From: Mycolicibacter senuensis
GTDB taxonomy: Bacteria; Actinomycetota; Actinomycetes; Mycobacteriales; Mycobacteriaceae
Assembly: GCF_002101885.1 (NCBI RefSeq)
Contig: NZ_LQPS01000054.1
Span: 211,818 to 275,817, forward strand
Reading direction: 5' to 3'
Length of the DNA: 64,000 nt
Shown in pieces: positions 7,487-14,814 of the stretch. The notes beneath the pieces were generated by a model. That model was not told the DNA's origin, did not search any database, and was given only the letters and a program-made list of their open reading frames with translations. Position 1 is the first letter of the stretch. Each line of letters starts with the position of its first letter. Both the position numbers and the translations under genes were made by a program.

Positions 7487-9304
7487 ATGACAGCGCAGAC
7501 CGCCCACACCCTGGTCGACTTATTGCGCCACCAAGCCGAGCGCTACGGGGACAAGGTGGTGTTCAGCTTCTCCTATAACGGTGATGGCGAAGACGAGAGT
7601 CGACTGACCTACCGCGAGCTGGACCTCAAGGCGCGGGCCGTTGCGGCCAATCTGCAACAGCAGGGCGCGGCGGGAGAGCGGGTGTTCGTGTTCTGCCGCC
7701 CGGGGTTGGATGCGATCACCGGCTTTTTCGGCTGTCTGTATGCGGGGGCGATCGCGGTGCCGGTGCATGAGCGGCTGGCGCCGCGACTGTCGTCGGTGAT
7801 CCCCGATGCCCAGGCCGATTTCGCGGTCGCCCCGCCCGCCATGGCGGGGAAGGTCACGACTTTCGTCGAGGCGGTGATGGGCTTGGTCAGCGACCGCCCG
7901 ATGCAGTGGTGCACCACTGATGTTCCCGTCTCCGACGCCGATGCGTGGGTGCCGCCCGATGTCGATGCGACTAGTACCGCGATGGTGCAGTACACCTCGG
8001 GTTCGACGACGGCACCGAATGGTGTGGTGGTCAGCCACGCGAACCTGATGCACAATCTGGGCGCCATTCGCGAGAGCTGGCCCGGGGATGATCAACAGGT
8101 CGCGGTGCTGTGGTTGCCGCCGCATCACGACATGGGTCTCATCGGCGGGGTGCTGCAGACAATTTACTTGGGCTACACCACCTTCTTGATGTCGCCGAGC
8201 GCCATGATGAAGCGGCCGATGGGGTGGTTGGAGGCGATCTCGCGCCACGGTGCCACCTACACCGTCGCACCCAATTTCGCCTTCGAGATCTGCGTGCAGC
8301 GCAGCACCCCCGAAGAACGGGACGCGCTGGATCTGTCGCGTCTGGCTGTCGTGATGAACGGCGCGGAACCGGTGCGCATCGAAACCATGCGGGCCTTCAC
8401 CGATGCCTTCGCCGCGGCGGGTTTCCGGTTGGAGGCGTTCTGGCCGGTGTATGGACTGGCCGAGGCGACCCTTCTGGTCACCGGCGGGTCGGATTCCCCG
8501 CTGCCGCTGGTGCAACACGTGGATCGGGGCGCGCTGGAACTCGACCGTGTCGTCAACGGTGCGCCGGATGCGCCGACCACCGTGGCGCTGGTGGGCTGCG
8601 GGAAGGCTCGCGGCGGCCAGCAACTCGCGATCGTCGATCCGGAAACCCACCGGCGCAGCCGAGCCGACAAGATCGGTGAGATCTGGGTCGCCGGCCCGAG
8701 CGTCGCCCTTGGCTACCTCGGCAACCCGGAGAAGACGGCGCGAACCTTCGCGGCCTACATCGCCGATACCGGGGACGGGCCGTTCCTGCGCACTGGAGAC
8801 TTGGGGTTCCTGCGTGACGGCGAGCTCTTCATCACCGGTCGCTACAAAGACCTGGTCGTGATCGACGGCGCCAACTACTACCCGAATGACATCGAGGTCA
8901 CCGTGCAAGGTTGCCACCCGGCGCTGCAGACCGGGCGTAGTGCGGTTTTCGCGGTCACCCTGGAACCGGACGGCGCGCCGCAGCTCGTCGTCGTGCAGGA
9001 GGTGGACCGGGAAGGGGTCACCGAAGCCGAACTCAACGACATCGCCGGCGCGGTCCAGGCTGCGGTCATCGCACACCACCGCGTATCGGTCAATTCGCTG
9101 ATCCTGGTTCCTGCCAGAGGGATTCCCGTGACATCGAGCGGCAAAGTGCAGCGCGGGCTGTGCCGCCAGCGGCACCTCGACGGCGAGTTTGAGACGGTGG
9201 CCGAATGGCACGGGCCGGTGCGAAAGGCCAGCACGGAGGATTCAGCCGAATTTATCCAGGAGGTGTTAGCCCGGCCACGGCTCGGGTCGCGGACATCCTG
9301 GTGA
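7487..9304 (+). CDS. Fatty-acyl-AMP ligase (FAAL / FadD family)
   Basis: A 605-residue adenylate-forming enzyme that activates a fatty acid with ATP. The P-loop YTSGSTTAPNGVVVSH, the aromatic motif VYGLAEA, the hinge region LRTGDLGF and the C-terminal lysine motif SSGKVQRG are all present. The similarity is to mycobacterial FAALs, which make acyl-adenylates for polyketide synthases, rather than to acyl-CoA ligases. The frame is open from 7367, but the ATG at 7487 has the site aggtgagg and matches the family start. Unusually, no polyketide synthase, acyl carrier protein or transporter is next to it. The neighbours are a toxin-antitoxin pair and a convergent MarR regulator, so the product cannot be guessed. 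Confidence 0.9.
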   Translation: MTAQTAHTLVDLLRHQAERYGDKVVFSFSYNGDGEDESRLTYRELDLKARAVAANLQQQGAAGERVFVFCRPGLDAITGFFGCLYAGAIAVPVHERLAPRLSSVIPDAQADFAVAPPAMAGKVTTFVEAVMGLVSDRPMQWCTTDVPVSDADAWVPPDVDATSTAMVQYTSGSTTAPNGVVVSHANLMHNLGAIRESWPGDDQQVAVLWLPPHHDMGLIGGVLQTIYLGYTTFLMSPSAMMKRPMGWLEAISRHGATYTVAPNFAFEICVQRSTPEERDALDLSRLAVVMNGAEPVRIETMRAFTDAFAAAGFRLEAFWPVYGLAEATLLVTGGSDSPLPLVQHVDRGALELDRVVNGAPDAPTTVALVGCGKARGGQQLAIVDPETHRRSRADKIGEIWVAGPSVALGYLGNPEKTARTFAAYIADTGDGPFLRTGDLGFLRDGELFITGRYKDLVVIDGANYYPNDIEVTVQGCHPALQTGRSAVFAVTLEPDGAPQLVVVQEVDREGVTEAELNDIAGAVQAAVIAHHRVSVNSLILVPARGIPVTSSGKVQRGLCRQRHLDGEFETVAEWHGPVRKASTEDSAEFIQEVLARPRLGSRTSW

Positions 9305-9326
9305 GGCAATCAGGTGTCCTGTGGCG

Positions 9327-9815
9327 TCACCGAGAACGCTTCAGTCCGTCGGCGATCTGCCGGCAGCTGGTGGCCATGGCTGCGATCTGCGGGCGGGTCA
9401 GCGGGCCGAGGAAATGCCTCCGCACCTCGGTTTCGTAGGTGACCAAGGCTTCTTCCACCACTGTTCGGCCGGCGTCGGTGATGCTGGCCAGGACGCGACG
9501 CCGGTCGTGCGGACTCGCCGCCCGCAGCACCAAACCTTTGTTCTCCAGGCGACGGATCTGCCTGGTCAGCCGACTCGGTGGGGATGGCAGCGCTTCGGCC
9601 AGATCACCCATCTGAAGACCGTCAGCAGGAGAATCGTCGAGCAGCGCCAGCAGTTCGACATCGACGAGTGAGAGCTGGTGGAGATCGGTCAATTTCCGAT
9701 TCAGCGCAGCGTTCATCCGCAAGGCGGTGGCCAAGTAGTTCTGCCACGACTTCTGCTCCGCTAAGTCCAGTTCGGGTGTGCCACCGCCGATTCGGCGTGG
9801 AATGAAGCCGGACAT
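9327..9815 (-). CDS. MarR family winged-helix transcriptional regulator
   Basis: A 162-residue MarR protein. The recognition region (QMGDLAEALPSPPSRLTRQI) and the wing (SPHDRRRVLASITDAG) are clear, with a dimerisation helix pair at each end. It ends 22 nt from the convergent FAAL gene, so it may control that gene or its own promoter. Its C-terminus and wing resemble the MarR protein at 325-975, suggesting paralogues that arose by duplication. The ATG at 9815 is the first in frame. Its ligand is unknown. Confidence 0.88.
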   Translation of the reverse strand: MSGFIPRRIGGGTPELDLAEQKSWQNYLATALRMNAALNRKLTDLHQLSLVDVELLALLDDSPADGLQMGDLAEALPSPPSRLTRQIRRLENKGLVLRAASPHDRRRVLASITDAGRTVVEEALVTYETEVRRHFLGPLTRPQIAAMATSCRQIADGLKRSR

Positions 9816-10340
9816 GGTGCGATATTACTCGATGAACAATGCGCAGCGCAGCCGAAAGCGTCGATAGATAGCCAGAATTCAGAAGAACGCATCGGAAAAA
9901 TCGTTGCGGTTTGAATGAATTGCGCGGATAAACAATGCTTCTCGCTCGCGGTCTGGTGGCGGGCGACTGAGCGGCTGCGGTCGGCCCCGAGTCTCTGAGG
10001 CTGAGCGGTGCAGGCTCGAGGCTCGACTAGCATTGTCGCATGCCGGGTTTCAGGCAAACCATCTTTTTGGCGGGCCGACTGGCCGAAGCGAAACGTGGCG
10101 CCCGTTGACGTCAGAATTGGAACCCCCTCCGAGTGGAGCCATATTATTTTCGGATTGAAGAATTCCGGCGATGGCGGCTGCGGAGTGTGCCCTCCGGGTA
10201 GGGCATATGGCAGCTCTTTAGGGCCCATCCGGGCAATTCGCCGCGTTTGCGACCGTGACGCCTGCCGACGTGCTTAGTGACAGGATTTCGTGGCACTCGC
10301 GGGGCCGGCGCGCGTCGGCGCCCGTATGATCGGCGCTACG
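9816..10340. other. Intergenic region of about 520 nt
   Basis: No gene can be supported. The open frame 10008-10277 lacks a ribosome site and its protein resembles nothing I recognise. The section 9830-9930 and the patch around 10140-10160 are AT-rich, the first probably being the promoter region of the MarR gene that reads leftward. Confidence 0.5.
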
Positions 10341-10844
10341 TTATATGGTCTCGGGGTGGCCGGTGGCGAGGTCACGTAGCTCCGCAAGGACCTCAACCGC
10401 GGTCGGTGCACTGTCGGGGTTGATCAGTGACTGGATCATCAGACCGAGCACGATTGCGAGGGCGACCGAGCCGCCCGTCTCGGTGCGCGCTCGCGCTTGC
10501 CCCTCGGCCAGGCGGGTCCGCAGTTCGTCGTTGCGCTGGGCTTGCACAATCGCTTCCAGATGCGATGTCCACAGGGCCCTGTCGGTGGTGAAGGAGTCGA
10601 TCAGCGGCTGCCAGCGATCCACCGCTGACGGTGACCGGTCCTGGGGGGTCAGCCTCGTGTCGAGTTCGTCCATCTCCTCAAGAAGAGCCTGCACCAGCAG
10701 TCGTTCACGGCTGCCGAAGTGATAGCCGATGGCGGCGTGGCTGACCCCGGCGGCCGCGGCGATGTCGCGCACCGTCGTGCTCGCCCAGCCTCGCTCGACA
10801 AGGCAGCGCTTGGCGCCCTGCAGTAGGTCCTCTCGGTTGCCCAT
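10341..10844 (-). CDS. TetR family transcriptional repressor
   Basis: A 167-residue TetR-type regulator. Residues 1-50 carry the DNA-binding domain with the family signature STTVRDIAAAAGVSHAAIGYHF and a following GSRERLLV. The rest is an all-helical ligand domain with a C-terminal hydrophobic helix (LAIVLGLMIQSLI). It is short for the family. It is divergent from the HsaA-like gene across 134 nt that contain a perfect 18-nt palindrome, so it probably represses both its own gene and that enzyme. Its ligand is unknown. Confidence 0.9.
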   Translation of the reverse strand: MGNREDLLQGAKRCLVERGWASTTVRDIAAAAGVSHAAIGYHFGSRERLLVQALLEEMDELDTRLTPQDRSPSAVDRWQPLIDSFTTDRALWTSHLEAIVQAQRNDELRTRLAEGQARARTETGGSVALAIVLGLMIQSLINPDSAPTAVEVLAELRDLATGHPETI

Positions 10845-10851
10845 CGATGCA

Positions 10852-10869
10852 GGTTAACCGCGGTTAACC
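10852..10869. promoter_or_regulatory. Perfect 18-nt palindrome, TetR operator
   Basis: ggttaaccgcggttaacc is a perfect inverted repeat that begins 8 nt before the TetR start codon, within the divergent promoter region. Its length and symmetry suit a TetR dimer site. It also contains the nested unit ggttaacc twice, so it could load two dimers. Confidence 0.7.
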
Positions 10870-10978
10870 GGATTGCACAAATGGCTGGACCGAATGGATT
10901 GACCATATGGACAAATCGGGAGTACGGTGCGGGACAAGCCCCGCGCGTGGGGACCCCCGCAGTTGTGGAGGTGACGTC

Positions 10979-12148
10979 GTGGCGCACGTCGTGGTCGAAC
11001 GCGTCGAGCAGATCGCGGGGCGCCTGACCGCTGCGGCCGAGGAAACCGAGCGGCTGGGCACGCTCTCGCAGCAGTCGGTGGCGCTGATCCGTCAAGCCGG
11101 TGTGATGCGGATGCTGCAGCCGCGCGACTGCGGCGGCTACGCCGCGCACCCCCGCGAGTACGCCGAAGCCGTCATGGCGGTCGCGAAGGCCTGCGGCTCG
11201 ACCGGTTGGGTGTGCGGCGTCGTAGGGGTGCACCCGTGGGAGATGGCGCTGATGGACCGCCGGTTGCAAACCGAAGTCTGGGGGCAGGATCCCGAAACCT
11301 GGATCGCATCCCCGTATGCCGCACAAGGGGTCGCCACCCCCGTCGACGGCGGCTACCAGTTGAACGGGCGGTGGGCCTTCTCGTCGGGCACCGATCACTG
11401 CGACTGGATCGTGCTCGGCGCGCGAGTGGGGGAGACGTTGCTGCCCCGGGTGCTGCACGTGGTGCTACCGCGCAGCGAGTACACGGTTGTCGACGATTCG
11501 TGGGACGTCATCGGCCTATCGGGCACCGGCAGCAAAGACATCGTGGTCGACGGGGCGTTCGTTCCGCATTACCGCACGATCGATTTCGAGCATGTCGCGT
11601 CCGAGATGGACCCCGCCGAGCGGGTCGGGCGCACCGAAACGCTGTACCGGCTGCCGTTCTGGGCGATGTTCCCGCTCGGAATCACCGCCGCTGTCATCGG
11701 TATCGCCGAGGGTGCGCTGGCCGCCCACTTCGACTATCAGCGAGACCAGGCCGCCACCACCGGAACCAGGATCAACGACGACCCGGATGCGCGGTGCGCG
11801 GTCTCCGAAGCCGCCGCCGAGATCGCCGCCTCCCGGGTTGAACTCCTGGACGGCATCAGCCGGCTGTTCGATGCTGCCGACGCGGGCGAAGTGATCAGCT
11901 GCGAAGAGCGCTCGCTGGTGCCTCGCAATCAGCTTCGCTGCGCACGGCGGGCCGTGGCCGCCGTCGATGCGATCTTTACCCGCTCGGGCGGCACAGCTGC
12001 GCGTAAAAGCAATCCGCTGCAACGGTTCTGGCGTGATGCCCACGTCGGGCTGGGGCAGGCTATCCACTTGTCGGACACGATCTACCATTCCAGCGCGCTC
12101 ACGGCGACGGGGGAGCAGGCACCGGAGGCGCTGCGGGCGTTGATGTGA
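10979..12148 (+). CDS. Acyl-CoA dehydrogenase-fold flavin monooxygenase, HsaA-like
   Basis: A 389-residue member of the acyl-CoA dehydrogenase superfamily. It resembles HsaA (two-component flavin-dependent hydroxylase of steroid catabolism) more than true dehydrogenases. From memory, matching blocks are ACGSTGWVCGVVGVHPWEMA, the substrate and flavin strand GGYQLNGRWAFSSGTDHCDW, the PRSEY segment, GLSGTGSKDIVV, and the C-terminal PLQRFWRDAHVGLGQA. Such enzymes use reduced flavin from a partner reductase, and none is encoded nearby. The frame opens at 10907, but the GTG at 10979 has ggaggt 6 nt upstream. The TetR gene is divergent. The substrate is unknown; a ring-hydroxylating or other monooxygenase role is inference. 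Confidence 0.8.
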   Translation: MAHVVVERVEQIAGRLTAAAEETERLGTLSQQSVALIRQAGVMRMLQPRDCGGYAAHPREYAEAVMAVAKACGSTGWVCGVVGVHPWEMALMDRRLQTEVWGQDPETWIASPYAAQGVATPVDGGYQLNGRWAFSSGTDHCDWIVLGARVGETLLPRVLHVVLPRSEYTVVDDSWDVIGLSGTGSKDIVVDGAFVPHYRTIDFEHVASEMDPAERVGRTETLYRLPFWAMFPLGITAAVIGIAEGALAAHFDYQRDQAATTGTRINDDPDARCAVSEAAAEIAASRVELLDGISRLFDAADAGEVISCEERSLVPRNQLRCARRAVAAVDAIFTRSGGTAARKSNPLQRFWRDAHVGLGQAIHLSDTIYHSSALTATGEQAPEALRALM

Positions 12149-12317
12149 TGGATTGCGGGCCTTGCCGGGCTTCGCTCGGTGCCCCACGTCAGACAACCAA
12201 ATAGCCTATTCGCTGTGCCGCAGCAGCGATCCGCAGCGCCAGTCCGGGATGGGTCAGCGGTAGTGATAGCACCGGTCGAGACGGCATCGCCGCGGCGGCG
12301 GGTTAGGGTGCGAGCGG

Positions 12318-12671
12318 TCAGCTGCCGCCGATCGCGACCGTGATCTGTTCGCGGATGCTCGCCAATTGGCGAGCGGTGACTGCGGAGCCGGTGGCGCTGA
12401 CCCTCCGCAAGGAAACGCTGGTGACATGGTGCGCCAACGCCCAGCATGTCGCCTCGGCGCCGTTCTCCGCTGTCGGCTCGATCCGCTCGGCAAAGGATCT
12501 GTGCGCCAACCCCTCATCCCGGGTCAGCGGGACTACCAGCAGGTTCGGATAGCTGTCGGGAAACAGCTCGTGGTCTTCGACCACTACCGCCGGACGCAGC
12601 TTGCCGGGTTCGTGAAGTGCGCCGCTGCGCCAGTCGACGACAACGATGCTGCCGGCCTGGTGGCGGTTCAC
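12318..12671 (-). CDS. MazF/PemK-like toxin (pair A)
   Basis: A 117-residue protein with the MazF/PemK fold. It starts with a strand leading into an aspartate (GSIVVVDWRSG), then RPAVVVEDHELFPDSYPNLLVVPLTRD, the core strands of the barrel, and ends with a helical segment. Family members cut RNA in single strands. The GTG start overlaps the antitoxin stop by 4 nt (GTGA), which couples translation. Activity is not provable from sequence, but the gene is intact. Confidence 0.8.
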   Translation of the reverse strand: MNRHQAGSIVVVDWRSGALHEPGKLRPAVVVEDHELFPDSYPNLLVVPLTRDEGLAHRSFAERIEPTAENGAEATCWALAHHVTSVSLRRVSATGSAVTARQLASIREQITVAIGGS

Positions 12672-12910
12672 GGCAGGTCGGTGAGCGGCGTCCCGAGTTC
12701 GTCGAGTTCGCTGCGCGCATCGGGGTGCTCGGCCAGGTGGGCCATCACGCGCTCGCCGTCCGCCCGGATCATCTCCCGTCGGGTCTGCCGCGCCTGGGCT
12801 TCGGCCAGCTCTCTAACGAATGCGCTCAGCCCCTTGCCTTGCTTACGGGCCGCTGCTTCGAGCACTGCCCGATCGTCAGCGTTGAGCCGAATCGTCAGCG
12901 TCTGTGCCAT
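12668..12910 (-). CDS. Ribbon-helix-helix antitoxin, MazE-like (pair A)
   Basis: An 80-residue antitoxin. QTLTIRLNADDRAVLEAAAR is a typical ribbon strand and first helix, and GLSAFVRELAEAQARQTRRE the second helix. The acidic C-terminal tail (ARSELDELGTPLTDLP) is the usual toxin-wrapping segment. It lies upstream of and overlapping its toxin gene and is divergent from a second pair. It probably represses the operon through the ribbon-helix-helix domain. Confidence 0.8.
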   Translation of the reverse strand: MAQTLTIRLNADDRAVLEAAARKQGKGLSAFVRELAEAQARQTRREMIRADGERVMAHLAEHPDARSELDELGTPLTDLP

Positions 12911-12990
12911 ACACGCGAACGTACCACGGAGGCGTCATACATCTGGGCTCCGGCCAACCCGAACGTGGCGGTCGGGGTCGCGGCTGGTGG

Positions 12991-13009
12991 TGTCGAACAT
13001 TTGTCGAAC
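12991..13009. promoter_or_regulatory. Direct repeats, candidate toxin-antitoxin operator
   Basis: Two copies of tgtcgaac start at 12991 and 13002, 11 nt apart (one helical turn), 20 nt before the antitoxin start at 13029. Ribbon-helix-helix antitoxins commonly bind such in-phase direct repeats. The site lies in the 118-nt gap shared by the two divergent pairs. Confidence 0.45.
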
Positions 13010-13028
13010 TTTCGCTAGCGTGGGTGTC

Positions 13029-13229
13029 ATGGCTGGATCAATCGGCTTCCGTCCGACGCAAGACGACGAGCGCATCCTGCGCGAGGCCTCGCGCCCGGGC
13101 GAGAGCACTTCGGACACGTTGCGCCGAGCGCTGCGGCTGTTGGACCACGAACGGTGGCTGACGCAGTTTCGCGCGGACGCGGAAGCGCTCAAGGACGAGG
13201 ATGTCAACGCAGAGCCCGAAGCCTGGTGA
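13029..13229 (+). CDS. Antitoxin, MazE-like (pair B)
   Basis: A 66-residue protein with a compact ribbon-helix-helix (IGFRPTQDDERILREAS and STSDTLRRALRLLDHERW) and an acidic tail (DAEALKDEDVNAEPEAW) suited to toxin binding. The ATG at 13029 was chosen because it begins the conserved domain; the frame runs open further upstream. Its stop overlaps the next gene by 4 nt. It forms the second of two divergent antitoxin-toxin pairs. Confidence 0.75.
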   Translation: MAGSIGFRPTQDDERILREASRPGESTSDTLRRALRLLDHERWLTQFRADAEALKDEDVNAEPEAW

Positions 13230-13567
13230 TCCGCGGAGCCGTCTATCGGATCGATCTCGGGCGGCCCCGCGGTCACGAGCAGGGCGGCAACCGCCTGGGT
13301 TTGGTTGTGTCCCCGTCGGATTCGCCGCTATCGGTGGTGACTGTGGTCCCCACGTCGACCTCGGCTGGTCCGTCCATTCACCGTCCCGAAATTGAGATCG
13401 CCGGTCGGCCGACGCGCATGCTGGTCGACCAGATCCGCTCGATCGACACCCACTATGTTGTGGGCGACCCGGTCGACTACCTGACTCGCGACCAGCTCAT
13501 CGAGGTCGAGCTCGCGCTGGTCCACTATCTCGGTGTTCAAGAGGCCATCCCCCCGCGATCTTCGTGA
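13226..13567 (+). CDS. MazF/PemK-like toxin (pair B)
   Basis: A 113-residue MazF-type protein. The expected strands are visible: IRGAVYRIDLGRPRGHEQGG, then NRLGLVVSPSD, VVTVVPTSTSAG, and RPTRMLVDQIRSIDTHYVVG, in which the QIRSID block is the usual toxin core. The GTG start forms a GTGA overlap with the antitoxin gene. The usual PemK signature RP-V-V is modified to NRLGLVV. Gene and coupling are intact. Confidence 0.8.
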   Translation: MIRGAVYRIDLGRPRGHEQGGNRLGLVVSPSDSPLSVVTVVPTSTSAGPSIHRPEIEIAGRPTRMLVDQIRSIDTHYVVGDPVDYLTRDQLIEVELALVHYLGVQEAIPPRSS

Positions 13568-13648
13568 CGCCCGGGCAGCCCGTCGGTGTTGCTTGGCGGC
13601 GCTGCGCGGACCGGAGTGCGCCGTAGCACTTATCGCTACGCTTGGGAG

Positions 13649-13897
13649 ATGGCCAGGACGATCCCGCAGCGTGAACTGCGCAACGACAACGCCAAGGTGA
13701 TGGATGCCGTTGTGGGAGGCGAGACGTTCATCGTGACCCGCAACGGCGAACCGGTGGCCGAACTGCGGCCGATACGGGTCACTCGCCGCACGTTCATCCC
13801 GCGGGGTGATATCGCCGCGCTGGCGGACGCGGCGGTGCGTATCGACCACCGCCGGTTCCGCGCCGATCTCGACCGGGCGATTGATCAGCGTGTCTGA
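13649..13897 (+). CDS. VapB-type antitoxin, Phd/YefM family
   Basis: An 82-residue antitoxin. The N-terminus (TIPQRELRNDNAKVMDAVVG) and the strand ETFIVTRNGEPVAELRPI are the DNA-binding and dimer core of the Phd/YefM fold used by many mycobacterial VapB proteins. The C-terminus (RRTFIPRGDIAALADAA) is the toxin-binding arm. The ATG at 13649 begins the domain. The toxin gene overlaps its end by 8 nt but is internally deleted, so this may be an orphan antitoxin. Confidence 0.82.
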   Translation: MARTIPQRELRNDNAKVMDAVVGGETFIVTRNGEPVAELRPIRVTRRTFIPRGDIAALADAAVRIDHRRFRADLDRAIDQRV

Positions 13898-14114
13898 GCC
13901 GACGTCTGGGCTACTGGACACCTCGGTCGTCATCGACTGGCATGACCCGAAGGTCGTTGTCGCGCTTCCCGACGAGGTCGCGTTCTCGGCTATCACCGCA
14001 GCGGAGTTGGCCGCCGGCCCACTGCTGGCCACCAGCGCCGTCGAAGCGGCCAGACGCCAGGAGCGGTTGGATTTCGCCGGGCTCAAGGACCTGATTCGCG
14101 TCGTCGCGGTCTGA
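13890..14114 (+). pseudogene. vapC-like toxin gene with internal in-frame deletion
   Basis: A 74-residue remnant of a PIN-domain VapC of about 130 residues. The N-terminus is good: SGLLDTSVVID with the first catalytic Asp, and ITAAELAAGP with the conserved Glu. The C-terminal end DFAGLKDLIRVVAV is also the normal end of VapC proteins of this group (usually after a DLLIAA helix and a YTRNPDDF turn). The two join directly at ARRQERL/DFAGL, so about 55-60 residues, including the second pair of acidic metal ligands, are missing with the frame kept. The product cannot form a complete active site. The GTG start overlaps vapB. Confidence 0.75.
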
Positions 14115-14234
14115 TCGCTGGTCCGGGGGCCGTCGCCGAAACCCGCCCAGGGGCTTCGCGGCCTGGCTAAGCTCAGGCCGGCATGCAGGGGGAGCCACCG
14201 TCATCGCGCACGATGAGACCCCAAGGAGTAGGCA

Positions 14235-14444
14235 GTGAACCGTCACCTTCTTCTCGCCGCGGCAGCCGCGAGCACAGCGGCCATGGGCGTCGTTCTCGCG
14301 CCGGTCGTCTCGGCAGGCCCGCCGTACAAGAACTGCTCCGAGGCTCACGCCGACGGCCGGTACAACATCCCGGAAGGTGACGACGCCTACTCGTCGAAGC
14401 TTGATCGCGACGGCGACGGCTTGGCCTGCGAACCCAAGCGCTGA
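14235..14444 (+). CDS. Small secreted protein with Excalibur calcium-binding domain
   Basis: A 69-residue protein: a signal peptide (HLLLAAAAASTAAMGVVLAP, cut near VSA/GPP) followed by a mature part of about 40 residues, KNCSEAHADGRYNIPEGDD and DRDGDGLACEPKR. The DxDxDGxxCE ending with paired cysteines is the Excalibur motif, thought to bind calcium in secreted proteins. The GTG start at 14235 has aaggag 7 nt before it. It stands alone among toxin-antitoxin genes. Confidence 0.88.
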   Translation: MNRHLLLAAAAASTAAMGVVLAPVVSAGPPYKNCSEAHADGRYNIPEGDDAYSSKLDRDGDGLACEPKR

Positions 14445-14475
14445 GGCCGGGCAGCCGGCAACCCCTGCTCGGACG

Positions 14476-14688
14476 TTAGGCAGCGGCGATACGGATGGTG
14501 AGTCGCTGCCCGCAGGCGCGGGCGAGGTGTTCGAGCAGCTCGACAGTCGGAGTGCGGGCCCCGGATTCGATGGAGGCGATGGCCGACTGCGTGGTGCCCA
14601 TCTTGCGGGCCAGCTCAGCCTGGGTCAGCCCAGCGGTCTCACGGGCACGGTAGGCGGTCTCCGCCAGCTCCATCGCCAGACCCGGCAA
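14476..14688 (-). CDS. XRE-type helix-turn-helix protein, orphan HigA-like
   Basis: A 65-70 residue Cro/C1-type regulator. ETAGLTQAELARKMGTTQSAIASIESG is a textbook XRE helix-turn-helix, followed by TPTVELLEHLARACG. It looks like the DNA-binding half of a HigA-type antitoxin, but no HigB-like toxin lies beside it. A stop at 14701-14703 limits the frame, so it starts either at TTG 14688 or ATG 14673. It reads divergently from the Fic gene across about 130 nt and may regulate that region. The function is inference. Confidence 0.7.
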   Translation of the reverse strand: MPGLAMELAETAYRARETAGLTQAELARKMGTTQSAIASIESGARTPTVELLEHLARACGQRLTIRIAAA

Positions 14689-14814
14689 ATCCTCGAGCAG
14701 CTATTGACAGATCTCGATCGGGCTCAGTCTGGAGATCACGCCCATAGCTAACATTTGCACTGTAAAACTATAATACAGATGCTGTAGGTATGTGTTGCGC
14801 GAGAAAGGTTCACT

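Noticed and set aside
10008..10277. 89-codon frame between the MarR and TetR genes
   Set aside because: No ribosome site and no recognisable protein.
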